DNA from: Candidatus Dormiibacterota bacterium
GTDB lineage: Bacteria > Chloroflexota > Dormibacteria > UBA8260 > Bog-877
Reading direction: 5' to 3'
NCBI GenBank assembly: GCA_003164475.1
Contig: PLTL01000341.1
Span: 8,984 to 17,527, forward strand
Length of the DNA: 8,544 nucleotides
The notes beneath the pieces are model-generated. The model did no database searches. It worked only from the letters and a program-made list of their open reading frames with translations, and was not told the DNA's origin. This document shows, piece after piece, positions 1-6,320 of the stretch (position 1 is its first letter; every line of letters begins with the position of its first letter). The position numbers were made by a program, and so were the translations under genes.

Positions 1-625
1 CGGCCAGCAGGATGTCCGTGGCGCGAATGATGCCGTCCACGGTGGACTGGCCGGTGCCGTAGCGGTTGTCGAAGAGGTGCTTGGTCTGGGCGTCGTTGAC
101 CGCGATCACCGGGAATCGGAGCACCCCGGCCTTGGCCATGGCCCGGAGCCGGATCACCCCGGTGGTGGTCTCCTCAAGGCTGCCCATGACCCCGGCGGTC
201 TCCTCGGCGGGCCGGCGATGGAGCAGGCTCACCAGGTCGGCGCCGTCGTCCATGGTGATCTGGGGCCGAGTGGCGAGCACCGACTCGATGTGAGAGTAGT
301 AGACGCCATGGTCCTCACCCCTGCGGGCGAAGACCGAGATCCCCTGGCCGACCAGGCTGGCCGCCACCGCGTCCTGGGTGGAGAGCGGGTTGCTGGCGCA
401 CAGGGCCACCTCGGCTCCGCCTGCGGCGAGCGTCAGGACCAGGTTGGCGGACTCGGAGGTCACGTGGAGACAGGCTCCGATTCGCAGGTCCTGGAACGGC
501 CGAAGCGTCTGGAACCGCGATCGGATCTGGTCCAGGACCGGCATGTCCCGGGCCGCCCAGGCCACCCGCTGGTCCCCCTGGGCGGCCAGCTTCAGGTCGA
601 CGATGTCATAGGCGGCCGCTGTCAC
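1..625 (-). CDS. ahcY: S-adenosylhomocysteinase, N-terminal half (cut by the left window edge)
   Basis: Hydrolyses S-adenosylhomocysteine to adenosine and homocysteine, using tightly bound NAD, in the cytoplasm; this removes the inhibitory product of SAM-dependent methylation. I translated the minus strand from a GTG at 625 and read 208 uninterrupted codons to the window edge. Family landmarks appear in order: [10 protein letters not shown] (residues 50-59, substrate-binding His54), [11 protein letters not shown] (79-89), MDDGADL (125-131), EETTTGV (151-157), and [14 protein letters not shown] (177-190), which holds the Lys182/Asp186 pair equivalent to the catalytic Lys/Asp of the family. The compact N-terminus and the [10 protein letters not shown] wording resemble the shorter archaeal/Thermotoga-type enzymes more than the human type. 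The NAD-binding Rossmann domain should lie beyond the edge. The start is supported by a purine-rich GAGGGGG at 629-635; the nearby ATG is out of frame. The gene begins 28 nt after the apt stop, so the two are probably co-transcribed. Identification is very secure; only the C-terminal half is unseen. Confidence 0.96.
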   Translation of the reverse strand, partial: MTAAAYDIVDLKLAAQGDQRVAWAARDMPVLDQIRSRFQTLRPFQDLRIGACLHVTSESANLVLTLAAGGAEVALCASNPLSTQDAVAASLVGQGISVFARRGEDHGVYYSHIESVLATRPQITMDDGADLVSLLHRRPAEETAGVMGSLEETTTGVIRLRAMAKAGVLRFPVIAVNDAQTKHLFDNRYGTGQSTVDGIIRATDILLA

Positions 626-653
626 CGGCCCCCTCGGTCGCCCGCCTCTTCCC

Positions 654-1193
654 TCACAGCGCCAGCAGGGTCTCGACCCGATGGCCGGCAAGACGCTGTC
701 TGCCCCCCAGCGCCAGAAGCTCGATGACGAAGCCGAAGCCGACCGCGACCCCACCCAGCCTGGAGATCAGGTCCAGGGTTGCCAGTGCGGTGCCCCCCGT
801 GGCCAGCAGGTCATCCACCACCAGCACTCGGGCGCCGGGACTGATGGCGTCCCTGTGCATCTCCAGCACCGCCTCGCCGTACTCCAACTTGTAGCTGGAA
901 CTGAGCGCGGGCGCCGGCAGCCGGCCGGCTTTGCGCACCGGCACCACTCCCACACCGAGCTGGAATGCGACCACCGAGCCGAAGGTGAAGCCCCTGGACT
1001 CGATGCTGGCCACGACCCCGACGTGCTCCGGTCGGAAGAGATCGGTGAGCCTGGTGCAGGCGCTCTGGAAGGCGACGCCATCGGCCAGCAGGGGGGTGAT
1101 GTCCCGGAAGAGGATCCCTGGCTTGGGGAAGTCGGGGATGTCACGGATGTAGGCGCGCAGATCTACCTCGGGGGAAGACAGGGCCTCGGCCAC
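654..1193 (-). CDS. apt: Adenine phosphoribosyltransferase
   Basis: Salvages adenine by condensing it with PRPP to give AMP and pyrophosphate, a cytoplasmic purine salvage step. The 179-residue product matches the usual length of about 170-180. Visible motifs: [18 protein letters not shown] (19-36), the family's N-terminal signature; ESRGF (65-69); RKAGRLP (87-93, canonical RKxGKLP); SYKLEYG (100-106); and the PRPP-binding loop [14 protein letters not shown] (123-136) with its Asp-Asp pair. The GTG at 1193 is the only sensible start: two in-frame TAG codons stand just upstream (GTG preceded by TAG TAG GAT GCC CAG), and the ATG at 1201 is in another frame. The stop is TGA at 654-656, followed 28 nt later by ahcY. 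Adenosine released by AhcY and adenine from methylthioadenosine or SAH nucleosidases are related by-products, so the pairing fits SAM-cycle and purine salvage. A 276-nt gap separates it from the upstream oxidoreductase gene, so it may have its own promoter. Confidence 0.96.
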   Translation of the reverse strand: MAEALSSPEVDLRAYIRDIPDFPKPGILFRDITPLLADGVAFQSACTRLTDLFRPEHVGVVASIESRGFTFGSVVAFQLGVGVVPVRKAGRLPAPALSSSYKLEYGEAVLEMHRDAISPGARVLVVDDLLATGGTALATLDLISRLGGVAVGFGFVIELLALGGRQRLAGHRVETLLAL

Positions 1194-1212
1194 CTGGGCA
1201 TCCTACTACAAG
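1194..1212 (-). promoter_or_regulatory. Start region of apt: SD-like AGGA overlapping a TANNNT -10-like box
   Basis: Reading the minus strand, AGTAGGATGCCCAG leads directly into the GTG start. AGGA lies 7 nt before the start, a usable Shine-Dalgarno position. The same bases also contain TAGGAT (1200-1205), a TANNNT hexamer 6 nt before the GTG, which would place a transcription start on or next to the start codon, as in leaderless actinobacterial mRNAs. A weak -35-like CGGACG (1222-1227) sits 16 nt further upstream. Sequence alone cannot decide between the two readings. Confidence 0.35.
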
Positions 1213-1226
1213 TCTCCCAGCCGTCC

Positions 1227-1246
1227 GCCCCCTGGGCAAAGGGGGC
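1227..1246 (-). terminator. GC-rich hairpin upstream of apt (possible terminator-like structure without a U-tract)
   Basis: A perfect 7-bp inverted repeat (GCCCCCT / AGGGGGC) with a 6-nt loop lies about 34 nt before the apt start. On the transcribed strand no run of T follows, so it is not a standard intrinsic terminator. It could still be a U-less terminator or mRNA 3'-end stabiliser for the upstream operon, or simply chance in a very GC-rich region. Confidence 0.3.
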
Positions 1247-1425
1247 CGCGGTGCGATGAAGCCCCGCTCCCGGGCATGCCGGACACCCACCGCGGCGTCA
1301 ACCGGTTGCCGGCCCAGAGAGGTCGGGACGCCCCACCCTCGGGAGGGCAGGTCCACCAGCCCCGACTCGACGTCCCGGAGCAGGATCCCCCGCTCCGAAA
1401 CCAAGTTCGTCTCACGCTCCAGCCT
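1228..1425 (-). pseudogene. Apparent remnant of a DUF2203-like protein gene
   Basis: In the gap between the oxidoreductase and apt, one minus-strand frame reads ERETNLVSERGILLRDVES, then GLVDLPSRGWGVPTSLGRQ, PVDAAVGVRHARERG and FIAPRPPLPRG. This resembles, from memory, the C-terminal half of DUF2203 proteins, whose pattern is roughly G-LLRD-GLVDFP-LGE-V-WH-GF-GR-PL. The match is partial: the LCW and YWH tryptophans expected in the family are absent (VPT and GVRH here). No ATG or GTG start exists in this frame after the oxidoreductase stop; the only ATG is inside that gene at 1560, and a TTG at 1404 has no convincing SD. The N-terminal helical part (FTLEEAN-type) is not seen, and the frame runs on without a stop past the apt start to 1141. 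I read this as a decayed or frameshifted gene; a divergent real small gene is possible. DUF2203 has no established function that I know of. Confidence 0.4.
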
Positions 1426-1469
1426 CCGGCCGCCCCCAGCATCGCCGACACCGCAGCCCCAGAAGGCGG

Positions 1470-2405
1470 TCAGGCGAAGGCGGGCAGAACCTCGGCGGCC
1501 AGCAGCGCCAGCTGATCCAGATCGTGGAGGTCCAGGAACTGCAGGTAGACCCGGCTGCAACCCAGAGCGACGTAGGCGGCAATCCGCTCCCGCACCCGCC
1601 CGGGGCTGCCTGCCGCACCGAGCACGGCCAGCTGGTCCAGATCCTGGTCGATGACCGCGGCCCGGCGGCTCAGCTCGGCCTGGTCCCGTCCGCAGCAGAC
1701 GCAGAGCACCACCGAGAGCCGGAGATGCTCAGGGTCGCGGCCCTGGGCACGGCAGGCCCGCCGCGCCCCCGCGAACAGGGCCTCGGCGTCCTCCAGGGAC
1801 ACGAACGGGACGTTGAACTCGGCGGCGAAGCGCGCCGCCAGCTCCGGGGTGCGCCGGGCCCCGGTGCCTCCGATCAGGATCGGCGGACCTCCCGGCTGCC
1901 AGGGCCGAGGCAGGGCCGGCCCCTCGCCCAGCTGGTAATGCCGGCCCTGGTACGAGTAGGTGCCCCCGCTCTCAGTTGACCAAAGCCCGGTGATGATCTC
2001 CAGCTGCTCCTCGAGCCGTTGGAACCGCTCCCCCGCGGCCGGGAAGGGTATGCCGTAGGCGCGGTGCTCGGCGGTGTACCAGCCGGCCCCAATCCCCAGG
2101 TCCACCCTGCCGTGGCTCATCTGGTCGACCTGAGCCACCTGGATCGCCAGGGGACCGGGGAGGCGGAAGGTGGCCGAGGTCATGAGGGTGCCGAGCCGCA
2201 CCCGGTGCGTCTCGCGGGCCAGGGCGGCCAGGGTCACCCAGGCGTCGGTGGGCCCGGGCAGTCCGGGCGGACGGTCGATGGCCAGGTAGTGGTCGGAACG
2301 GAAGAAGCCGGCAAACCCCAGCGCCTCGGTGGCGCGCGCCACTGAAGCCAGCTCCTCGTAGGAGGCACCTTCCTGGGGCTCGGTGAAGATGTGCAGCTCG
2401 GGCAT
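1470..2405 (-). CDS. Luciferase-like F420-dependent oxidoreductase (LLM class)
   Basis: A 311-residue TIM-barrel flavin/deazaflavin oxidoreductase of the bacterial-luciferase-like family, probably soluble and using coenzyme F420 rather than FMN; the substrate cannot be told. Evidence: opening FTEPQEGASYEEL (7-19), RSDHYLA (36-42), LARETHRVRLGTL (62-74), LPGPLAIQVAQVDQMSHGR (82-100), the GAGW motif (106-109) with YTAEHRAYGIPFP following, the ERFQRLEEQLEI helix (126-137), and PPILIGGTG (174-182) followed by an ARRTPELAARFAAEFN segment. Length and wording match the F420-dependent LLM group that I recall as TIGR03560. It starts at ATG 2405 after TGAGG with about 7 nt spacing. It is 39 nt behind the second glycosyltransferase stop, so it could be read through from the polysaccharide operon, but nothing ties it to dTDP-rhamnose chemistry. 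A close FMN-dependent relative is the main alternative. Confidence 0.88.
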   Translation of the reverse strand: MPELHIFTEPQEGASYEELASVARATEALGFAGFFRSDHYLAIDRPPGLPGPTDAWVTLAALARETHRVRLGTLMTSATFRLPGPLAIQVAQVDQMSHGRVDLGIGAGWYTAEHRAYGIPFPAAGERFQRLEEQLEIITGLWSTESGGTYSYQGRHYQLGEGPALPRPWQPGGPPILIGGTGARRTPELAARFAAEFNVPFVSLEDAEALFAGARRACRAQGRDPEHLRLSVVLCVCCGRDQAELSRRAAVIDQDLDQLAVLGAAGSPGRVRERIAAYVALGCSRVYLQFLDLHDLDQLALLAAEVLPAFA

Positions 2406-2444
2406 GCGCAGCCTCAGGCTACAGCAGACGCGCGCCCGGGAGGG

Positions 2445-3449
2445 CTAGCGGGCGGCCGCCGCCCCTCCCCGCAGCAGTGCCCCCCAGGGGGTGGGGGCCG
2501 CCCAGCGGGAGAGCTCAACTGCATCCACCCGGCGCCCCTCCATGATGGCCCGGCGCTCCGCTCGCGATTGGGGCAGCCGGCGGATGGCGTCCGCCGCCCC
2601 GGCGGCGGCGGACGGGTGGCGCACGGCCGCCCGGCCCGCGCGCATGGCGAAGAGAGAGAGTGCGGCAGCCAGCCCTCCGCCCCGGCACCATTCCGGGGGG
2701 GCGTTGCGAACCCACACCGTGAGCCGGTTCGCCACCACGTGGCGCTCGATCAAGCTGGTGGCGTGGAGCCCGGTGCCCCCCCGGCGATGGACGGCGGTGG
2801 CGCCCGGCTCGTACCAGGCGCGCCAACCCCGCCAGCGGGCCCGCCAGTCCAGGTCGACGTCCTCGAGGTAGGCGAAGAGATCCTCGCAGAGCACCTGACC
2901 GTCGAGGGCGATGTCATCCAGCATCTGCCGCCGGTAGAGCGCCGCCGCGGCCGAGACCCCGAAGACCTCCTCGGCCTCCCGGCGCCGGCCGTCGTCGGGG
3001 GCTCCCTGGTCCCGGTTGCGGACCCAGCCGCTGCGGTAGAGGAGGTGCCCGGTGGAGTCGAGCCGCAAGGGGCCGCGCAGCCTTCCCCCCACGGCCCCGA
3101 TCTTGGGGTCGGTCTCCGCCCGGGCCACCGCAGCCTCGATGAATGGGGGGTCGAGTACCACGTCGAGGTTGCAGAGCAGAACGTAGGCGGCGGTGGTGGC
3201 CCCAAGCCCCTGGTTGACCGCGGCGGCAAAGCCCAGGTTGGAGCAATTCTCCAGGAGCCGGACCTCAGGCTGGACCGAGAACCACTCCCGGGAGCCGTCC
3301 TCGGAGTGGTTGTCCACCACCACGATCTCGGTCGGGTTCAGGGTCTGGCCTCGGAGAGAGGCCATCAGGCCCTCGCAGTCCCGGCGCCCGTTCCAGTTCA
3401 CCGCCACCACCGCCACCTCGACGCGGGCGGGGCCAGCAGCACTGCTCAT
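2445..3449 (-). CDS. GT2 family glycosyltransferase (WbbL-like), second of a tandem pair
   Basis: A 334-residue inverting GT-A glycosyltransferase that probably moves a nucleotide-activated sugar (likely dTDP-rhamnose, from context) to a growing lipid-linked glycan at the cytoplasmic membrane face. Motifs: VAVVAVNWNG (12-21), IVVVDNHSEDGS (42-53) for nucleotide binding, NLGFAAAVNQG (71-81), LLCNLDVVL (91-99) where NLD serves as the metal-binding DXD-like site, FGVSAAAALYRRQML (163-177), and LEDVDLDWRARWRGWRAWYEPGA (195-217), with Glu196-Asp197 in the catalytic ED position and His221 following. No signal peptide. I start at ATG 3449: it overlaps the preceding gene's TGA as ATGA and has GAGGTGA 4 nt upstream. 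A longer in-frame extension to 3584 would add about 45 low-complexity residues lying wholly inside the upstream gene. The C-terminal tail (from about 240) is alanine- and arginine-rich with no clear domain. Stop is TAG. Confidence 0.9.
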   Translation of the reverse strand: MSSAAGPARVEVAVVAVNWNGRRDCEGLMASLRGQTLNPTEIVVVDNHSEDGSREWFSVQPEVRLLENCSNLGFAAAVNQGLGATTAAYVLLCNLDVVLDPPFIEAAVARAETDPKIGAVGGRLRGPLRLDSTGHLLYRSGWVRNRDQGAPDDGRRREAEEVFGVSAAAALYRRQMLDDIALDGQVLCEDLFAYLEDVDLDWRARWRGWRAWYEPGATAVHRRGGTGLHATSLIERHVVANRLTVWVRNAPPEWCRGGGLAAALSLFAMRAGRAAVRHPSAAAGAADAIRRLPQSRAERRAIMEGRRVDAVELSRWAAPTPWGALLRGGAAAAR

Positions 3450-4342
3450 GGGCTCACCTCGGGGTTGCGCCGCAGCGCGTTGAGCACCAGCAGCCAGCTG
3501 AGCCGGGCCAGGATCCCGGCGGCGACCAGGGGCGACCAGAGGGCGTTCCTCCCCCGGAGGTAGTGGAGCCGGTAGAAACGCCACATCGAGCGGTGGAAGG
3601 CGACCAGCATGGGGAGCGCATTCTGCTGCGAGCTCTGACCCTTGCGGTGGACTACCCGAGCCCCCGGCTCGTACCAGACCTTGAGCCCGAGCTCGTGGAT
3701 CCGCCAGCAGAGGTCGAGGTCCTCTCCGAACATGAAGAAGCCTTCGTCGAACCCGCCCAGCTGGTCCCAGACCTCCCGCCGGATCAGCAGGCAGGCGCCA
3801 CTGCCGCTGTCGACCTCGGTGGGCCGGTCCACCGGCAGGTGGGTCAGGTTGTAGGCGCCGAAACGGGGGCTGCCCGGCCGGAGCCGGCTGAGGCCGGCCA
3901 GCCGCCAGAGCGCGATCACCGGACTGGGAAAGGTGCGGCGGCAGGCGGCGTCGAGGCTCCCGTCGGGGCGGTCGATCCGGGGAGAGACCGCGCCCCGCGC
4001 GGGGTCCTGGGCCAGGGCGGAGAGCATCACCCTCAAGGCATCACCGACCAGGACCGCGTCCGGGTTGAGGAGCAGCAGGGCATCTCCCGGAAGACCCCGT
4101 GCGGCCAGGTTGTTGGCCCTGGCGAAGCCCAGGTTGCGCTCCAGCCGGAGCAGCCGCAGCGAGGGGTACCGGGCCTGGACCAGGTCGGCGGTGCCGTCGC
4201 CGGAGCCGTTGTCGACCACCGTCAGCTGGCCCACCTCGAGCCCCGAGTCGAGACAGGATCGAAGCGCCTCCCCGACCTCGCGCCGCGAGCGGTAGGTGCA
4301 GATGACCGCGGCCACCTGGGAGAGCTCTTCGGAACCGCCCAT
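3446..4342 (-). CDS. GT2 family glycosyltransferase, probable rhamnosyltransferase
   Basis: A 298-residue GT-A fold enzyme of the WbbL/RfbF kind. Motifs: AAVICTYRSR (11-20), LTVVDNGSGDGTADLV (40-55), ERNLGFARANNLAARG (68-83), LLLLNPDAVL (89-98), VDSGSGACLLIRREVW (177-192), and FDEGFFMFGEDLDLCWRI (198-215) with the Glu207-Asp208 catalytic pair, then VWYEPGARVVHRKGQSS (222-238). A hydrophobic stretch near 271-290 (AAGILARLSWLLVLNAL) may associate with the membrane. It is a paralogue of the next gene: both share the YEPGA-H-R core and fold order. It starts at ATG 4342, 3 nt after the rmlD stop, with AGGGG about 8 nt upstream. It follows rmlD directly, which makes dTDP-L-rhamnose the likeliest donor; the acceptor cannot be predicted. 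Confidence 0.92.
   Translation of the reverse strand: MGGSEELSQVAAVICTYRSRREVGEALRSCLDSGLEVGQLTVVDNGSGDGTADLVQARYPSLRLLRLERNLGFARANNLAARGLPGDALLLLNPDAVLVGDALRVMLSALAQDPARGAVSPRIDRPDGSLDAACRRTFPSPVIALWRLAGLSRLRPGSPRFGAYNLTHLPVDRPTEVDSGSGACLLIRREVWDQLGGFDEGFFMFGEDLDLCWRIHELGLKVWYEPGARVVHRKGQSSQQNALPMLVAFHRSMWRFYRLHYLRGRNALWSPLVAAGILARLSWLLVLNALRRNPEVSP
3453..3460 (-). promoter_or_regulatory. Ribosome binding site fixing the start of the second glycosyltransferase
   Basis: GAGGTGA on the minus strand sits 4 nt before the ATG at 3449, inside the end of the upstream glycosyltransferase gene. Together with the ATGA stop/start overlap it supports translational coupling of the two enzymes and argues against the longer start at 3584. 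Confidence 0.7.
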
Positions 4343-4345
4343 CCA

Positions 4346-5236
4346 CTACCCCTGCAGGTCGGCGAAGAACTCGGCCAGAGCGCCCTGGCGCTCCGAGGAG
4401 ACGTACCCCAGGAGACCCTGCTCCCAGGCCGGCAGCGGCGCCATCCCCAACTGACGCCAGCGGCCGTTGCTGAGCACCGAGTAGCGGGGTCGGGGAGCGG
4501 CAGCTCCCCACTCGTCGCTGGTGACCGGCTCCAGGGTCGCCGGGATCCCCACGTCCTGGAGGATCGCCTTGGCGAAGTGGAACCAGGTGGTGGAGCCCGA
4601 GCCGGTCAGGTGGTAGAGGCCGAAGCGCTCTCCCTCGATAAGCCGAATCAGCGCGGGGGCCAGATCTCCGGTCCAGGTCGGGCTGCCCAGCTGGTCCGCC
4701 ACCACCCGCAACCGGCGACCCGCCGCGGCTGCCCGGCAGATCGAGAGCGGGAAGTTGGGTCCCTGGCTGCCGTAGAGCCAGGCGGTGCGCACCAGGAAGA
4801 GCGCGCAGCCGGATCGAAGGCACTCCAGCTCCCCGGCGCGCTTGCTCTCTGCGTACACCCCCCGAGGGGCCGGCTCCTCATCCTCTGTCCACGGGCGCGG
4901 CGGCTCGGAGGGCTCCTGGCTGAAGACGAAGTCGGTGCTGAGATGGCAGAGGGCGGCCCCGGAGCCGGCGCAGGCCCGGGCCAGGTTGGCGGGCCCGTCC
5001 CGATTGACGGCGAAGGCCTGCTCGGGGTGGAGCTCGGCCGCGTCCACCTGGGTGTAGGCGGCGCAGTTGACCACCCGGTCGAACCTCCCCGGGCCTATCA
5101 GCGCCCCGACCTCTGCGGAGTCGGTGATGTCGATCTCCGGCAGGTCCAGGCCGGTGACCTGATGGCCGGCCGACCGGAGCAGCGGAACCAGCTCTCGGCC
5201 GAGTTGACCGCGCTCGCCCAGGACCAGGACCCTCAA
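4346..5236 (-). CDS. rmlD: dTDP-4-dehydrorhamnose reductase
   Basis: Last step of dTDP-L-rhamnose synthesis: NAD(P)H-dependent reduction of the C4 keto group of dTDP-4-dehydro-L-rhamnose, in the cytoplasm. The 296-residue product has the usual family length. Motifs: Rossmann LVLGERGQLGREL (4-16), LDLPEIDITD (30-39), VVNCAAYTQVDAAE (55-68), HLSTDFVF (98-105), the catalytic YAESK (Tyr128, Lys132) followed by RAGE, VRTAWLYG, and VVADQLGSPTWTGDLA. The usual VFDG after STDxVF reads VFSQ and the following loop is Pro/Glu-rich, a minor divergence. The start is a TTG at 5236, which puts the Rossmann motif at the expected distance; the SD is weak (GGCGGGCAGCGG before it), so the start is less certain than the rest. 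It lies 13 nt after rmlB and 3 nt before the first glycosyltransferase. Confidence 0.95.
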   Translation of the reverse strand: MRVLVLGERGQLGRELVPLLRSAGHQVTGLDLPEIDITDSAEVGALIGPGRFDRVVNCAAYTQVDAAELHPEQAFAVNRDGPANLARACAGSGAALCHLSTDFVFSQEPSEPPRPWTEDEEPAPRGVYAESKRAGELECLRSGCALFLVRTAWLYGSQGPNFPLSICRAAAAGRRLRVVADQLGSPTWTGDLAPALIRLIEGERFGLYHLTGSGSTTWFHFAKAILQDVGIPATLEPVTSDEWGAAAPRPRYSVLSNGRWRQLGMAPLPAWEQGLLGYVSSERQGALAEFFADLQG

Positions 5237-5249
5237 CCGCTGCCCGCCG

Positions 5250-6320
5250 TCAGGACGCCGGTGCCGAACCAGCCGCCGGGTGGTAGTTGCGGCGGTAGAA
5301 GTCGAGGAACTCTCCCGACTTGATCGGCGCCCACCAGTCCCGCCGGGCCTGGTACCAGCTGACCGTCTCCGCCATGCCGGGCTCGAAGTCGACCATCGGT
5401 TCCCAGCCCAGCCGCCTGGCCCTGCCGCTGTCCAGCGCGTAGCGACGATCGTGCCCGGGCCGATCGAGCACGTGCTGGATCAAGCCCTGGTCCGCCGCGG
5501 TCAGACGGAGCACGGTCCTGGCGACCGTAACCCCGTCGATGGGCTGGTCGCCCCGACCCAGGTTGTAGGCCTGGCCGGGCTCGCCGTGAGCCAGCACGGC
5601 CGCGATGCCCAGGGCATGGTCGTCGACGTAGAGGTAGTCGCGAACGGCGCTGCCATCGCCGTAGACCGGGAGCGGCAGCCCGTCCAGGGCCTGGGTGATG
5701 AAGAGAGGCACGATCTTCTCGGGATACTGGTAGGGGCCGTAGGTGTTGGAGCCGCGGGTCACCAGCACCGGCAGACCGTAGGTGGCGTGGTAGGCGAAGC
5801 AGAGCATCTCCGCGCCCGCCTTGCTCGCCGAGTAGGGGGAGCGCGGCCGGATGGGGTCGGTCTCCCGCGAGCGGGCGGGGGCGGGCACGTCCCCGTAGAC
5901 CTCATCGGTTGAGACCTGGAGGAAGCGGGGGTGGCCCGCCGCCCGCGCTGCCTCGAGCAGCTGGTGGGTGCCCAGGACATCGGTGCGGATGAAGGCCTCG
6001 GGGTCGAGGATGGAGCGGTCCACATGGGTCTCGGCGGCGAAGTTGACGATGCAGTCCACCTCCCCGGCTAGCCCACCCACCAAGGGGCCGTCGCAGATGT
6101 CGCCCTGGACGAAGCGGAATCCCGGCCGGGATTCCACCGGCCGCAGGTTGGCGAGGTTGCCGGCGTAGGTGAGCTTGTCCAGGACCGTGACCGCGAACCG
6201 GCTGCCCTGGCCCAGCAGGAGCCTGACGAAGGCGGAGCCGATGAAACCGGCGCCGCCGGCCACCAGCAGCCGCCGGGGGATCCCCCGTCGCAGCGCCGGC
6301 GAGAGGGCTGGCTCAGGCAC
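5250..6320 (-). CDS. rmlB: dTDP-glucose 4,6-dehydratase
   Basis: Converts dTDP-glucose to dTDP-4-dehydro-6-deoxyglucose with bound NAD, the second step of the rhamnose pathway. The 356-residue extended-SDR protein shows LLVAGGAGFIGSAF (18-31), LDKLTYAGNL (47-56), GDICD (73-77), VNFAAETHVDRSI (92-104), VSTDEVYGD (136-144) with the Thr-Asp-Glu catalytic triad at 138-140, SPYSASKAGAE (161-171) with Tyr163/Lys167, RGSNTYGPYQYPEKIVPLF (189-207), VRDYLYVDDH, and DRPGHDRRYALD near the C-terminus. The STDEVYGD, SNTYGPYQYPEK and DRPGHDRRYALD signatures set it apart from UDP-galactose 4-epimerases. The start is a GTG at 6320 directly abutting the TGA of the rmlC-like gene (TGAGTG), implying coupling; SD support is weak and there is a 16-residue N-terminal lead before the Rossmann strand. 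Stop TGA, 13 nt before rmlD. Confidence 0.96.
   Translation of the reverse strand: MPEPALSPALRRGIPRRLLVAGGAGFIGSAFVRLLLGQGSRFAVTVLDKLTYAGNLANLRPVESRPGFRFVQGDICDGPLVGGLAGEVDCIVNFAAETHVDRSILDPEAFIRTDVLGTHQLLEAARAAGHPRFLQVSTDEVYGDVPAPARSRETDPIRPRSPYSASKAGAEMLCFAYHATYGLPVLVTRGSNTYGPYQYPEKIVPLFITQALDGLPLPVYGDGSAVRDYLYVDDHALGIAAVLAHGEPGQAYNLGRGDQPIDGVTVARTVLRLTAADQGLIQHVLDRPGHDRRYALDSGRARRLGWEPMVDFEPGMAETVSWYQARRDWWAPIKSGEFLDFYRRNYHPAAGSAPAS

Noticed and set aside
77..727. Plus-strand open frame of 216 codons opposite ahcY
   Set aside because: The opposite strand translates to an unmistakable S-adenosylhomocysteinase; the plus-strand product has no motif.
1141..1560. Treating the whole 139-codon minus-strand frame as a real gene starting at ATG 1560
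   Set aside because: Its first 30 codons lie out of frame inside the intact oxidoreductase gene and its last part overlaps apt; only the middle resembles a protein family, so I annotated that part as a remnant.
2391..3563. Plus-strand open frame of 390 codons opposite the second glycosyltransferase
   Set aside because: Antisense shadow of a gene with full GT2 motifs; low-complexity translation without any family signal.
3450..3584. N-terminal extension of the second glycosyltransferase to 3584
   Set aside because: The extra 45 residues are Pro/Ala/Arg-rich, lie inside the preceding gene, and the ATG at 3449 has a good SD and an ATGA overlap.
3563..5323. Very long plus-strand open frame (586 codons) opposite rmlD and the first glycosyltransferase
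   Set aside because: It is antisense to two genes with clear catalytic motifs, has a composition rich in Gly, Arg, Pro, Glu and Gln, and shows no recognisable domain. Long antisense frames are expected where third-position GC is high.
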